Shown: piece by piece, positions 44,544-53,996 of the stretch | Layout of the letters: every line of letters starts with the position of its first letter | How positions within the stretch are numbered: position 1 is the stretch's first letter | Position numbers and translations under genes: made by a program | Notes under the pieces: model-generated | What the model was told of the DNA's origin: nothing | What the model saw: only the letters and a program-made list of their open reading frames with translations | Database searches by the model: none | Assembly (NCBI RefSeq): GCF_024806495.1 | Contig: NZ_JANUFF010000016.1 | Location: 26,107 to 90,106, forward strand | Source: Chryseobacterium sp. JUb7 | Lineage (GTDB): Bacteria > Bacteroidota > Bacteroidia > Flavobacteriales > Weeksellaceae | Reading direction: 5' to 3' | Length of the DNA: 64,000 nucleotides

Positions 44544-45833
44544 ATGAAAAAAGTCGTTTATTTTTTCGTTTTAATGTGTAGTATTCTTGATTTTAAAGCT
44601 CAGAAATCAATCACTGAAAAGCCAAGAATATTAATAAGTACAGACATTGGCGGAACAGACCCTGATGACAATCAATCGATGATTCATTTACTGATGTATT
44701 CGGATAAATTCAATATTGAAGGATTGGTTTCATCACCATCGTTTGGAAATGGAAGCAAGGAAGAAATTTTAAAAATGATTGATCTTTACGAAAAAGATCT
44801 CCCAAAACTTAAAAAACACGGTTCAGGTTTTCCCAATCCAAAATATCTTCGTTCAATTTCTAAACAGGGATTGCGTGGAAATGCACCTTTCGAAGGTTTT
44901 TCCAAATCAACAGAAGGTTCGGAATGGATTGTAAAATCAGCAAGAAAAACATCAATTCAACCTTTGTGGGTATTGGTTTGGGGAGGCTTGGAAGATCTTG
45001 CTCAGGCATTGCACGACGCGCCTGACATCAAAAACAATATTAAAGTCTATTGGATCGGTGGTCCCAATAAAAAATGGAGTGCCAATTCATACGCTTATAT
45101 CGTGAAAAATTTTCCTGATCTTTGGTTTATTGAAGTAAATTCCACATATTATTCTTTCTTTTCTAAAAATGAGAATCCCAATATTCTGAAAAGCTCTGAG
45201 TATTATGATCAATATATTAAAGGGTATGGAGCTATGGGAAAAGATTTCAGAAATTACTATAATGGTGAAGTAAAAATGGGCGACAGTCCTACTCTATTCT
45301 ATCTTATGCATGGAAACCCAAATGATCCGACAGGAGAAAGCTGGGGCGGAAGTTTTGAAAAGATAAAGCGCAGTCCATACGTTATTGTGAATGGTACACA
45401 AGGAATTTCTGAAAATATTGCATTCTGCTCATTGATCGAATTTCGTTTTACAGGTCCTTTGCTTAAAGAGAATCCTGATTTCACACCATTTTATATGGAA
45501 ACAATGCATAAAAAAGAAGTCCAAAAATGGGCAGGTTCCTATCTTGGAAACGGGAATTACGCTTTACGATATATTCCGAAAGCTGCAGAAATTCTGAATT
45601 ATAAATTTGTATCTGATATTCCGGAATTGAATAATCATAGCGGAAAATTAAATGTGGTCAATCTTTGGCCGGGAAAAGAAAACCCAACAGATTACTTACT
45701 AGGAAATACATGGTTTACAGATCAATCAGATCCTAATCTTTTTGATGGAAAATATCAGGGTGGAAAAACAATTCTCAAATGGAAAAATGATATTCTTCTG
45801 GATTGGGCAAAGCGCTGGGAATGGTTGAAATAA
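44544..45833 (+). CDS. DUF1593 nucleoside-hydrolase-like secreted protein
   Basis: From ATG 44544 the protein has 429 residues; a TTG six codons earlier opens the frame but is less likely. After a signal peptide (ending KAQ) it has STDIGGTDPDDNQSMIHLL, the metal-binding start of the nucleoside-hydrolase-like fold, then WVLVWGGLEDLAQALHD, VYWIGGPNKKWS and a C-terminal Ig-like part. The family (DUF1593) is common in plant-polymer loci of Bacteroidota and is thought to act on sugars, but its reaction is not established to my knowledge. A bidirectional hairpin follows at 45832-45862. Confidence 0.8.
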   Translation: MKKVVYFFVLMCSILDFKAQKSITEKPRILISTDIGGTDPDDNQSMIHLLMYSDKFNIEGLVSSPSFGNGSKEEILKMIDLYEKDLPKLKKHGSGFPNPKYLRSISKQGLRGNAPFEGFSKSTEGSEWIVKSARKTSIQPLWVLVWGGLEDLAQALHDAPDIKNNIKVYWIGGPNKKWSANSYAYIVKNFPDLWFIEVNSTYYSFFSKNENPNILKSSEYYDQYIKGYGAMGKDFRNYYNGEVKMGDSPTLFYLMHGNPNDPTGESWGGSFEKIKRSPYVIVNGTQGISENIAFCSLIEFRFTGPLLKENPDFTPFYMETMHKKEVQKWAGSYLGNGNYALRYIPKAAEILNYKFVSDIPELNNHSGKLNVVNLWPGKENPTDYLLGNTWFTDQSDPNLFDGKYQGGKTILKWKNDILLDWAKRWEWLK

Positions 45834-45862
45834 AAATCCTGACATAAAATATCAGGATTTTT
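45832..45862. terminator. Bidirectional terminator between convergent genes
   Basis: AAAAATCCTGA (45832-45842) pairs perfectly with TCAGGATTTTT (45852-45862) over a 9-base loop, with T runs on both strands. It serves the plus-strand DUF1593 gene and the minus-strand pectate lyase. Confidence 0.8.
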
Positions 45863-45873
45863 GCTCAGAATAA

Positions 45874-46896
45874 TTACCCTGAAATTTTATTTTTCTCGAG
45901 CCATTTCGGAAATTCTTTATTGATCAGCTTATCTGCAAAATCACCAAACCAGCTGTAACCGTTTCTTCTTTCTTCGGAAACTTCATTGTAATTATATTTT
46001 ACGCTTCCGTCGCGGTCACCAAAAAGAGGTTTATTGGTATTAATATCATAAAATCTTGCCCAAATAATAGAGTTTTTATCTTCGGTCAAAGTTCGGACAG
46101 CTTTTCCGTTTACTTTGGTAACATTATAACTGTAACCTTCAATTTTATTTTGTTTAAACCAACTGACAGCCGCTTTTATTGACTTTTCAATTTCGGGAGT
46201 GACAGGCTGTAACATCAGAAACCTTACAATTCCGACCGACTCTCCGGTGGCCAGAGAAATGGGCTCAAAAGCTCTTGCTTTATCGGGCTGAAGGGTAATT
46301 TCGTTATACTGATCACCCCAGATCGTTGGTGTTCCTTTCTGTAAAACCTGAGTTTTTAAGATACATTCAATTCCTTTTTGTACAGCAATTTTAGATTTTT
46401 CCTTTAATGCAGAACTGACTGCATCAAAATCATTTTTCCCTTCTGCAACGTTATATAAAACGGTCAATGCATTAATCATTGCATTATCATTATAGGTAAT
46501 CTGCTTTCTGTAAAGCCCTGTATTGGGATAGTACTGAGGAAAACCACCATTTTTATACTGCATCAGAAGAAGATAACTGATCCCTTTTTCTGCAGCTTTT
46601 AAATATTGATTGTTTTTGGTTGTGGCATATGCTTTTACTAAGGCATTGATTTCCCTTGAAGTCGCATTATTGTCAATGGTCGCATGATCATCACCTGTTT
46701 CTTTTATTTTTTTTAAAAGAGCTTTGTCGACAGGTAGATTATAATTCACCACGGATTTATCATCCAGCTGTTTTCCCCATCCCCCATTGGGAAGCTGATA
46801 GATCAGCATTTTTTCGGCGAGAGTATCTTTTACCTGTGCTGATAAGAAAACAGACGCCAAAGAGAATATGGCGATTGAAATTTTTATTTGTATCAT
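45874..46896 (-). CDS. Pectate lyase, PL10 family
   Basis: The 340-residue exported protein has the PL10 pattern: MLIYQLPNGGWGKQ near 30, DDHATIDNNATSREINALVKAY near 70, LLMQYKNGGFPQYYPN near 110, and NSIIWARFYDINTNKPLFGDRDG near 281 with the catalytic Arg and Asp. PL10 lyases act on polygalacturonate by an alpha-barrel fold unlike PL1, so the locus has two unrelated lyases. Its start codon overlaps the DUF4861 stop by 4 bp (ATGA), so the two are translated together on the minus strand. Confidence 0.88.
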   Translation of the reverse strand: MIQIKISIAIFSLASVFLSAQVKDTLAEKMLIYQLPNGGWGKQLDDKSVVNYNLPVDKALLKKIKETGDDHATIDNNATSREINALVKAYATTKNNQYLKAAEKGISYLLLMQYKNGGFPQYYPNTGLYRKQITYNDNAMINALTVLYNVAEGKNDFDAVSSALKEKSKIAVQKGIECILKTQVLQKGTPTIWGDQYNEITLQPDKARAFEPISLATGESVGIVRFLMLQPVTPEIEKSIKAAVSWFKQNKIEGYSYNVTKVNGKAVRTLTEDKNSIIWARFYDINTNKPLFGDRDGSVKYNYNEVSEERRNGYSWFGDFADKLINKEFPKWLEKNKISG

Positions 46897-48101
46897 TTTA
46901 CATCTTTAATAAACTTGATCGCTATAGGATTGGCCACAATTTGTGATTGTTTTTCAAGTATTTTTTCCCAATCTGCCTGCGTTTGAATCTGGCCGCTTTT
47001 CTGCCATGCAAATCCTGCATAGTAGGTCAGTTTTTTTTGAGGTTTTGTAATAATTAATAAATTACTCTGATCCGGAGTTTCTGTTCTGTGAGCTACCGAT
47101 TTTTCAACGATATTGGGATTTACCACAACTCCTTCTCCTACAAAAGCATCATCTATTTTTTCCCAATGGAGATAAAAACCTTTTCTGTCATTTAACTTTG
47201 TAAGTCCCTCATTTTTATGTAAACTGATTCCGATGGTATAATTGGGTACCGGATTCTGGGAAATAAAATCAGATTCGAATTTGGAAAAATTGGACCCTAC
47301 ATCCAGAGATACTCTTTTTGTTTCCTGCACCTTATAATCACTCCATGGAAAATAAGTGAGTTCAAAAACAGTTCTTAAAGGACCTTCCGCAATGGTTCTT
47401 GAGCTGATAAAATTTTTGGAAACCTGAAGTTTTTCATTAACCCAGATTCCGATTCCACCAGTTCCGCGGCTGTCACCGACATGGTATGGATCATAACCTT
47501 CTCCACGTGTGTCTTTATGATAATACATAGGATCGGTAAGATATCCTTTGTACCATTTATTGATAACAGGCTGATCTGTTCTTTTAAACCAAATATCAAC
47601 ACCACTGGAAAGTGTACTTCCTTTCACGCCCTGTTCTGCTTCTTTTTGACCTTTTGGCCCATAAACTCTGAAAGCTACTTTGTCATTTTCCCAGGCATAA
47701 TCATCTACTCTTTCCGGTACCAGTCTTGAGTAAGTAGTTACTTTTGGCTGAGGAACCACAGACTTAGAATCGGCTACCAATTTATAAACGATCGACTTTT
47801 TTGCATCAATGTTTGCCAGAAAGAGCAATTCATCATTTTTTCCATCATTATCATAATCAATCCACTGAATTGGAATAAATTTATTATTTTCGTCTTTAAT
47901 TCTAAGATCTGCTTCTCTGGTCTTCTTTAAAACCGATTTCAAATCAGTTACAGATAGGGAAAGCACTTCATTTCTTGGAAAATCCAGTGTATTCGTCAGC
48001 TCAATCGATTGTTGTGCCTGTAAAAAATTCACAGCAATGCAACCGATTGCACTCATGATCCCCAGCAAGGAAATTTTAGTTTTAAACATAATTTTACTCA
48101 A
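46893..48101 (-). CDS. DUF4861 secreted protein, long form
   Basis: The 402-residue protein has a signal peptide (ending LQAQ, about 30) and the complete DUF4861 layout: an N-terminal beta domain with PIQWIDYDNDGKNDELLFLANI, then YAWENDKVAFRVYGP, YHVGDSRGTGGIGIW and ETKRVSLDVGSNFSKFES. It precedes and overlaps the PL10 gene. The shorter relative at 31349 lacks most of the N-terminal domain. The family pairs twice in this window with an enzyme acting on uronide polymers or their ends (GH105 and PL10). Palindromes CAATCGATTG (48002-48011) and TGCAACCGATTGCA (48038-48051) lie inside its 5' coding part. Confidence 0.78.
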   Translation of the reverse strand: MSKIMFKTKISLLGIMSAIGCIAVNFLQAQQSIELTNTLDFPRNEVLSLSVTDLKSVLKKTREADLRIKDENNKFIPIQWIDYDNDGKNDELLFLANIDAKKSIVYKLVADSKSVVPQPKVTTYSRLVPERVDDYAWENDKVAFRVYGPKGQKEAEQGVKGSTLSSGVDIWFKRTDQPVINKWYKGYLTDPMYYHKDTRGEGYDPYHVGDSRGTGGIGIWVNEKLQVSKNFISSRTIAEGPLRTVFELTYFPWSDYKVQETKRVSLDVGSNFSKFESDFISQNPVPNYTIGISLHKNEGLTKLNDRKGFYLHWEKIDDAFVGEGVVVNPNIVEKSVAHRTETPDQSNLLIITKPQKKLTYYAGFAWQKSGQIQTQADWEKILEKQSQIVANPIAIKFIKDVK

Positions 48102-48343
48102 TTAGTTATTTTACCAAAAGTAAAAATAATTTTCGTGCAAGCAGAGAAAATCTTCTGCAATGCGATGTATTTAACAATATTTTAAGATCTATAGCAGCAT
48201 TAGTCTTTCCAAATTTCTGTTAAAAAACTTCTTTTTTAAACAAAAGCAGACTAAAGTGATATTTCTTACAACAAAAGAGAGATTTTGTACAATTTTTTGA
48301 TTTGAAGATGGAATATGTTTGTAAAGATTTAAAAATATAAATT

Positions 48344-49204
48344 ATGAATACTTTAAAAAAATTATGTTATCTGTTTGCTGCATTTACCTTATCTGCAAGT
48401 TTTGTATCCTGTTCTAATGATGATGATCAGGTGACCGCAGAAGAACAGCTGACTCCCTCGCAGGTTTTATCTTCCACCCCTTGGGCAACTACCGGAGCAA
48501 AAGATAAAAACGGAAACAATGTTGCATTAAATGATCCTGCAGTAGCGGGTTTCGTAGGATTTGCCTACTTCAACAGTGATGGAAATTTCGCCATTTATGG
48601 ATTGAATGACGTTTTAAGATCTATAGGAACATGGTCTGTAGATCCACAGGGAAAAACAAGAACAATAACTGCTCTTCGTCCGGATGGAACTACTATTTTC
48701 ACACGAGATGTGGATATTCTTGAACTCAGTAAGAAAGTTTTCACGTATCGAATCCATACCAACCCAAGTGATCCTTCTGTATTTTATGATATCATCCACG
48801 AAAGAGTGAATCATACCGAACCGGAAAACGGACAACGTACTTTGGCCTCTACTGCCTGGGAAACAACAGATGCTCTGGATAATACGGGAGCTCACGTTAA
48901 CCTTAATGACCCGGCAGTGAACGGTTTTGTAGGCTACGCTTATTTCAGAGCTGGAGGAGCTTATGCTATTTACGGTTTAAATAATGTATTAAGAAATCAG
49001 GGAGACTGGTCTATTTCTCCAGATGGGAAAACAAGAAATCTGATTGCGAGAGATCCTAGTACCGGTGCCCAGCTTTGGACCCGCGATGTCAATATTTTAG
49101 AATTAAATGATACAAAATTCACGTACAGAATTGTTCCTAACGCTGCAAATCCATCGGTATATTATGATATTGTTCATCAACCTGTAGATCATATTGAACC
49201 TTAA
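48344..49204 (+). CDS. Lipoprotein with two DUF4822 domains
   Basis: The 286-residue lipoprotein (lipobox FVSC, Cys about 23, then SNDDDQ) holds two copies of a domain of about 120 residues. Matching blocks are STPWATTGAKDKNGNNVALNDPAV / STAWETTDALDNTGAHVNLN and YAIYGLNNVLRNQGDWSISPDGKTR in the second copy against its counterpart in the first. This is the DUF4822 family, of unknown function; the strands suggest a lipocalin-like barrel. It lies alone on the plus strand beyond the pectin locus. Confidence 0.75.
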   Translation: MNTLKKLCYLFAAFTLSASFVSCSNDDDQVTAEEQLTPSQVLSSTPWATTGAKDKNGNNVALNDPAVAGFVGFAYFNSDGNFAIYGLNDVLRSIGTWSVDPQGKTRTITALRPDGTTIFTRDVDILELSKKVFTYRIHTNPSDPSVFYDIIHERVNHTEPENGQRTLASTAWETTDALDNTGAHVNLNDPAVNGFVGYAYFRAGGAYAIYGLNNVLRNQGDWSISPDGKTRNLIARDPSTGAQLWTRDVNILELNDTKFTYRIVPNAANPSVYYDIVHQPVDHIEP

Positions 49205-49270
49205 CAGAAATTTGGTTTTTATAATAAAGAGGAAAGCCTGTTTATTTTTTGGACAGGTTTTCATTTTTAT

Positions 49271-50713
49271 CTACAGATCCAGTATCCATTTGGTAAGATC
49301 CGTCTCAGAAGGAAGTTCCAGTTTCTTTTTAAGTCTGTATTTTCTGGCTTCCACAGCTCTAAGTGTGATATTTTCGTATTGCGCAATCTCTTTAGCATTA
49401 AGATTAAGCCTTATATAAGCACAAAGCCTTAAATCATAATCTGTAAGATCAGAATGATGAGAGTTCAGTTTTTCATAAAACTCATGATAGACTTCTTTGA
49501 AACGGGTAAGAAAAAATGGACTTCCGGATTCCGCAAGTTCAACAATCTGATCAAAGGATTTATTAACCTGTACTTTGAGCTTCTGAGTTTCCTGACTCTG
49601 CTTTTCAATAAGCTGATCTTTTTTCTTCTGTTTTGAAAGGTAAGCTTTTCGTATAAAATAAATCAGTATCAAAGAAACGATAACAATAATGGCAACCAGT
49701 AAATAAAGTCTTCTGCCCTCCTCTTCTTTTTCTTTTTTCTCTTCCTGAAGTAGCTTATCTACCACCACATTTACAGCTGCTTTTTCTTCCTTCTTTATTT
49801 TATTATTTAAATCCGAATATTTTCTTAAGTACTCATTTGATTTTTGAGTGTCATTAAGGGCTTTATAAGCATTTGAAATTGAATCGTATGCAACGATTAC
49901 GGATTCATTCTGCTTTATTTTTTCTAAAACTTTAAGAGATTTTAAATAATACTCCAAAGCTTTTTGATGATCTTTTTTTACAGTATGAAGATCTCCATAG
50001 CTAAACCATGTTACGGCCATATCTATTGTATCAGTTGCTGTATTATTAGACAAAGCTTTATTTAAATAATATTCTGCAGAATCCAGGTGAATTTTATTGG
50101 CAATAAAATAATCAGCTTTTCTTGTATACACCAGAATATTTGATTTTAGCTGTAAAGATTTCTTCTCAATACTTCGTAAAGAATCCATCTGACGAAGTTC
50201 CAAGAAATTAATTCTTTTCCATGAATAATTGGCATTCAAATAGTAAATCTTTTGTTTTTGATTTGGGATCTTATTGATATATTGTAATGCCTTATCAAAC
50301 ATTGCATTGGATTGTTTGAATAATCCCAAGCTCGTATAATTTTTCCCATATTCAATATAAAGCCTTCCATTGAGCAAAGGATTATTATTTTCAATCAATT
50401 CTCCCTTAGCTCTGTCTAGATACCTCAGACTCTCTTTATACTTACTGAGTATAAATAACATATTACCCATGTTGGTATACACTGTAGCTATCCCTTCAGG
50501 ATCCTTTTTCTCTTTGTAACTTTTCAAAGACCTTAAATTAAAATCTAAAGCTGCTTCATACTCTCCTCTGTTTTGATATTCTATATTAGTTCTGATTGTT
50601 TTGGGTAAAAAAGAATAATCCTGTGCCTGCGACTGTGCTGCAAGCATAAAAAAGAATATATAAAAAACTCTTCTGAATTTTTTGTTAGGGAACATTTGTA
50701 ATTTTTTAATCAT
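49271..50713 (-). CDS. TPR sensor with C-terminal LuxR-type helix-turn-helix
   Basis: The 480-residue protein has a signal sequence (about 1-30), a run of TPR helices (about 40-310, for example AVTWFSYGDLHTVKKDHQKALEYYLKSL), one membrane helix near 328-350 (LYLLVAIIVIVSLILIYFI), a coiled coil and a cytoplasmic HTH near 420-470 (DLRLCAYIRLNLNAKEIAQ, AVEARKYRLKKKL). This periplasmic-TPR/membrane/HTH layout is frequent in Flavobacteriia and acts as a one-protein sensor and DNA-binding regulator. Target genes and signal are unknown; the upstream neighbour on the other strand is the surface protein at 51510. Confidence 0.83.
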   Translation of the reverse strand: MIKKLQMFPNKKFRRVFYIFFFMLAAQSQAQDYSFLPKTIRTNIEYQNRGEYEAALDFNLRSLKSYKEKKDPEGIATVYTNMGNMLFILSKYKESLRYLDRAKGELIENNNPLLNGRLYIEYGKNYTSLGLFKQSNAMFDKALQYINKIPNQKQKIYYLNANYSWKRINFLELRQMDSLRSIEKKSLQLKSNILVYTRKADYFIANKIHLDSAEYYLNKALSNNTATDTIDMAVTWFSYGDLHTVKKDHQKALEYYLKSLKVLEKIKQNESVIVAYDSISNAYKALNDTQKSNEYLRKYSDLNNKIKKEEKAAVNVVVDKLLQEEKKEKEEEGRRLYLLVAIIVIVSLILIYFIRKAYLSKQKKKDQLIEKQSQETQKLKVQVNKSFDQIVELAESGSPFFLTRFKEVYHEFYEKLNSHHSDLTDYDLRLCAYIRLNLNAKEIAQYENITLRAVEARKYRLKKKLELPSETDLTKWILDL

Positions 50714-51110
50714 TCAAAAATAGATAATTAAAAAAACTATACTCAAAATTTATTCGTTAATTTTTCAATTATTCTTTAGTATTCCAATTCATTGGGTGCA
50801 AAAAGTTAATTTAATAAGCTTTTGTTTTAAAATTAGCTCAGTCTATAATAATTCAACAATGTATGAAAAATATACTTTTGGATCATACTGTAGTTATACT
50901 TCAATTTATTTGCAAATCATTACAAATTAATTATTTAAATATTCAGGTATAATTACAGTACTTCTTTTCATTTTAATAAGTGATAGGTTTGTGAAATAAT
51001 CCTGAATATAAAATAAAAATTACAACTCTTTTATATTATTGATTCAGAATAGCAGAAATAAATAATAACATTTTTTTTCATATCTGTTATTTCATTTTTC
51101 TTAGTGTGGG

Positions 51111-51136
51111 AACATCCGGTGTGTGAGCCGGATGTT
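51111..51136 (+). terminator. Orphan hairpin AACATCCGG...CCGGATGTT
   Basis: A perfect 9 bp GC-rich stem with an 8-base loop, followed by TCTTT. No reading frame ends before it, so it may close a small RNA starting somewhere in 50750-51100. Confidence 0.45.
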
Positions 51137-51382
51137 TCTTTAAACATCAGAGCTCAGAAAATCATGATTGAGCTTTTTAAATTAAAAATGAGTTTCTGAA
51201 GAAAATATCTCTAAAAAACCAGATAAAAATTGTAAAATATAAAATCTGAAAGAAGATGAGAATCTAAAACCTTGAGTTTCTCAATACTTAACCGATACTT
51301 CACCCACCCCATAAAACACTGTTAATCAATATATAAATTCGTTGTGTAGACTTATAGTAGAATTTTTCGGTCAAACGGACTA

Positions 51383-51390
51383 TAAATTTG
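51383..51390 (+). promoter_or_regulatory. -7 box TAAATTTG for the surface-protein gene
   Basis: The TAAATTTGCAAC block matches the Bacteroidota -7 box, though no TTG stands at the -33 position. It is part of a leader of about 70 bp that recurs at 54550-54620 with most bases kept. Confidence 0.5.
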
Positions 51391-51411
51391 CAACTGTAAT
51401 CACAAACACAA

Positions 51412-51477
51412 ATGATGAAAATTCTGACCGGTCATTTTCTGTATTCGATATACGATTCTAAACACACAAGGAAATAG
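51412..51477 (+). CDS. Possible 21-residue leader peptide
   Basis: An ATGATGAAAATT start opens a frame of 21 residues (MMKILTGHF...) ending at TAG 51475-51477, 32 bp before the surface-protein gene. The duplicated leader at 54605 also opens with ATGATGAAAATT and reads MMKIL, then stops after 18 residues. Keeping the start but not the rest suggests either a leader peptide or the decayed start of a lost gene. Confidence 0.3.
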   Translation: MMKILTGHFLYSIYDSKHTRK

Positions 51478-51509
51478 AAAAAATTTAAATGAAAAACAAA
51501 AATTAAGAA

Positions 51510-53822
51510 ATGAAAAAAAATGTTATTATTTTATCAGCATTACTATTTTCAGGGCTTGCTTTTTCTCAGGTAGGGGTTAATACTCCCAACCCGAAAGCAA
51601 CACTGGATATTATTGCAAAAAACACAACAGGAGCTTCAGCTGAAGGTTTACTGTTACCCCGAGTAGATAGATTAAAAGCTCAATCAATGTCAAATATTGA
51701 AGTTTCTACTTTAATTTATGTTAACAGTATTGCGAACGGAGCACAAACCGGAACTGCTGTCAATATAGATAATACCGGATATTATTATTTTGACGGAAAA
51801 GAATGGGTAAAACTAAACGCAGACGGCAACGGTTTAAATGCCCAGAATATTTATAATTCAGACGGAACCCTTTCAGCCAGCCGTACTGTTCATCAGGAAG
51901 ACAAAAACCTTATTTTTACCGGAACTACAGGGGCTTTTCAGGTCAATGGAAACAATGACGGCTTTTTACGCAGTACCTTTAGAAACACCAGCACTGGAGC
52001 AAACAGTCGTATGGACGTCAATATAGGATCAGGAAGTTCAAATATTTATTTAGGAACAGATAATGGTTCTGCTATTTTTGGCGCAGGCAACAAAGCATAT
52101 TTAGATAATAGAAGCGGCGGACGTTTCGTGATAGGCAGCAATGGGACAGAACAGGTAACCGTTAACCAGACTACAGGTAATGTAGGAATTGGAACGTCAA
52201 ATCCTAGCAGAAAATTGGATGTTCAGGGAAGTCAGCGTTTAAATGCCGCATTAACTGCAGCTACTACTACTGATGCTATAGATATCAATGTAGGACAAGA
52301 TTCTTATACATATGGTAACAGAGGGAATAATTTTGGCATTAAGATGAGAACTTCTTCATCTGTACATACCGGAGATATTGCCCGTATCAACTTTGGAGAT
52401 ATGAGTACTACAACCAATAACGGTAACCGTTATCTTTCATTCAGTGTTGGAAAAAACCTTAATGAAGCAATGTATATAGATGATGTAAACGGAGGAAGAG
52501 TCGGAATCGGTACTACTTCTCCAAACAACAATGCAGCATTGGAAATATCTTCTACTAATAAAGGATTTCTTCCTCCAAGATTAACAACAACACAAAGAGA
52601 TGCAATTCCCGCTGCCAGCAGACCAGCCGGGTTGATGATCTATAATGTAAATACCAACTGTATGGATTTCTGGAACTCAAGTACGTGGGTATCTACGTGT
52701 GCGGTTACAGCTCCTCCAGCCGGTACTGTAACGGCGATTACATGTGCCAGTGCGACCAATAGCGGAACCATCGTAACAGGATCTAATAATTCTGTAAGTT
52801 CATCAATTCCATATACAGGAGGTAATGGCGGATCTCATGGTGGACAAACCGTAACTTCTACAGGGATAACCGGATTAACAGCCACTTTAGCTGCAGGAAA
52901 CTTTGCTACCGGAGCCGGAAATCTCACTTATATTATTACAGGAACTCCATCAGCTACAGGAACTGCAAATTTTGCCATTAATATCGGCGGGAAAACATGT
53001 ACGCTATCAAGAACAGTATCCTTACCGGTTGGTGCAATATCAGGCATAAACTGTGCAGGAGCTACCAATAACGGTACTTTAACGGGAGGAACTTCCGCTT
53101 CAGGAGTTTCATCTGTCATCTCTTACACAGGCGGAAATACAGGAACACATACCGGGCAAGTGGTACAATCTACAGGGGTGACAGGCTTAACTGCTGCTGT
53201 AACTGCAGGAGCTTTTGCCAACGGAAACGGAACCCTGACCTATAATATTACGGGTACTCCAAGCGCATCCGGTACTGCCAGTTTTGCCATCAATATTGGA
53301 GGAAGAACCTGTACGCTAACCAGAACGGTAAGTGCTGCCACTACCCCACCGGTATCTCCGGGTGTAGACTGTACTGCAAATTCATTTTCTATCCCTTATA
53401 CCGCCAATGGCGGCACTGTAAGTGGCACAATAAACGGAACTCCGGTTACTGCTACTATCACTTCCAGTAATATTGTACAGGGACCAGCCATCTCAAACTG
53501 CTTTGGGGCTAGCCAGGGGGCTACCTTCCGTGGAGCTGGAAATGGAGGTTCAACTAACTTGACAATCAGGTTTAATAGAAAAGTAAGTAATGCCAAAGTG
53601 TATGATACCTTTACAGGTGGGTCAGCAGGGACTACTGTTACTTACAAGAATAACGGAGTAGTTGTTAATCCAACAGGAACCTCCCAATTCGCAAATTGCG
53701 GCTACGGATTAAACAGTACTGCAGCACGTCCTGCAGGAGGTGTATGGTATGATGAGATTGTAATAGGAATGACATCAACCAGTACAAATATTGAGATGAT
53801 TTGCGTAAGCTCTGTTCAATAA
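51510..53822 (+). CDS. Repeat-containing secreted surface protein
   Basis: The 770-residue protein has a signal peptide (1-19, ending AFSQ) followed by VGVNTPNPKATLDI, a start shared by many Chryseobacterium surface proteins and related to phage-tail-fibre-like repeats (VGIGTSNPSRKLDV, VGIGTTSPNNNAALEI). Two tandem repeats of about 100 residues follow at about 407-508 and 509-610; each has SYTGG or PYTGG, TGITGLTA or TGVTGLTA, NITGTPSA-type and FAINIGG(K/R)TCTL blocks. The C-terminal 150 residues form a different domain with four Cys. No clear type IX secretion tail was seen. A role in adhesion is plausible but unproven. Confidence 0.72.
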   Translation: MKKNVIILSALLFSGLAFSQVGVNTPNPKATLDIIAKNTTGASAEGLLLPRVDRLKAQSMSNIEVSTLIYVNSIANGAQTGTAVNIDNTGYYYFDGKEWVKLNADGNGLNAQNIYNSDGTLSASRTVHQEDKNLIFTGTTGAFQVNGNNDGFLRSTFRNTSTGANSRMDVNIGSGSSNIYLGTDNGSAIFGAGNKAYLDNRSGGRFVIGSNGTEQVTVNQTTGNVGIGTSNPSRKLDVQGSQRLNAALTAATTTDAIDINVGQDSYTYGNRGNNFGIKMRTSSSVHTGDIARINFGDMSTTTNNGNRYLSFSVGKNLNEAMYIDDVNGGRVGIGTTSPNNNAALEISSTNKGFLPPRLTTTQRDAIPAASRPAGLMIYNVNTNCMDFWNSSTWVSTCAVTAPPAGTVTAITCASATNSGTIVTGSNNSVSSSIPYTGGNGGSHGGQTVTSTGITGLTATLAAGNFATGAGNLTYIITGTPSATGTANFAINIGGKTCTLSRTVSLPVGAISGINCAGATNNGTLTGGTSASGVSSVISYTGGNTGTHTGQVVQSTGVTGLTAAVTAGAFANGNGTLTYNITGTPSASGTASFAINIGGRTCTLTRTVSAATTPPVSPGVDCTANSFSIPYTANGGTVSGTINGTPVTATITSSNIVQGPAISNCFGASQGATFRGAGNGGSTNLTIRFNRKVSNAKVYDTFTGGSAGTTVTYKNNGVVVNPTGTSQFANCGYGLNSTAARPAGGVWYDEIVIGMTSTSTNIEMICVSSVQ

Positions 53823-53832
53823 AAACAAGATA

Positions 53833-53876
53833 AAAAATCATGATTGGTAGATCATCATTTATCAATCATGATTTTT
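53833..53876. terminator. Terminator after the surface-protein gene
   Basis: AAAAATCATGATTG (53833-53846) pairs perfectly with CAATCATGATTTTT (53863-53876), giving a 14 bp stem. Confidence 0.8.
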
Positions 53877-53996
53877 ATGATTATCAGTATTTTAAATAGA
53901 CAGTCATCTTTTTCATCAGAAAAGGAACCAGAGATCACCAATAATTCTACCTCATAAGGTCCGACACATTATATTCTAAACTTAATATAATAAATT

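Larger units (their letters stand above)
50714..51509. other. Long AT-rich gap with orphan hairpin and promoter leader
   Basis: This 796 bp gap has no gene I can support apart from a 21-codon leader frame at 51412-51477. It holds a strong hairpin at 51111-51136 that follows no visible gene and the leader block repeated at 54545-54620. Confidence 0.55.
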
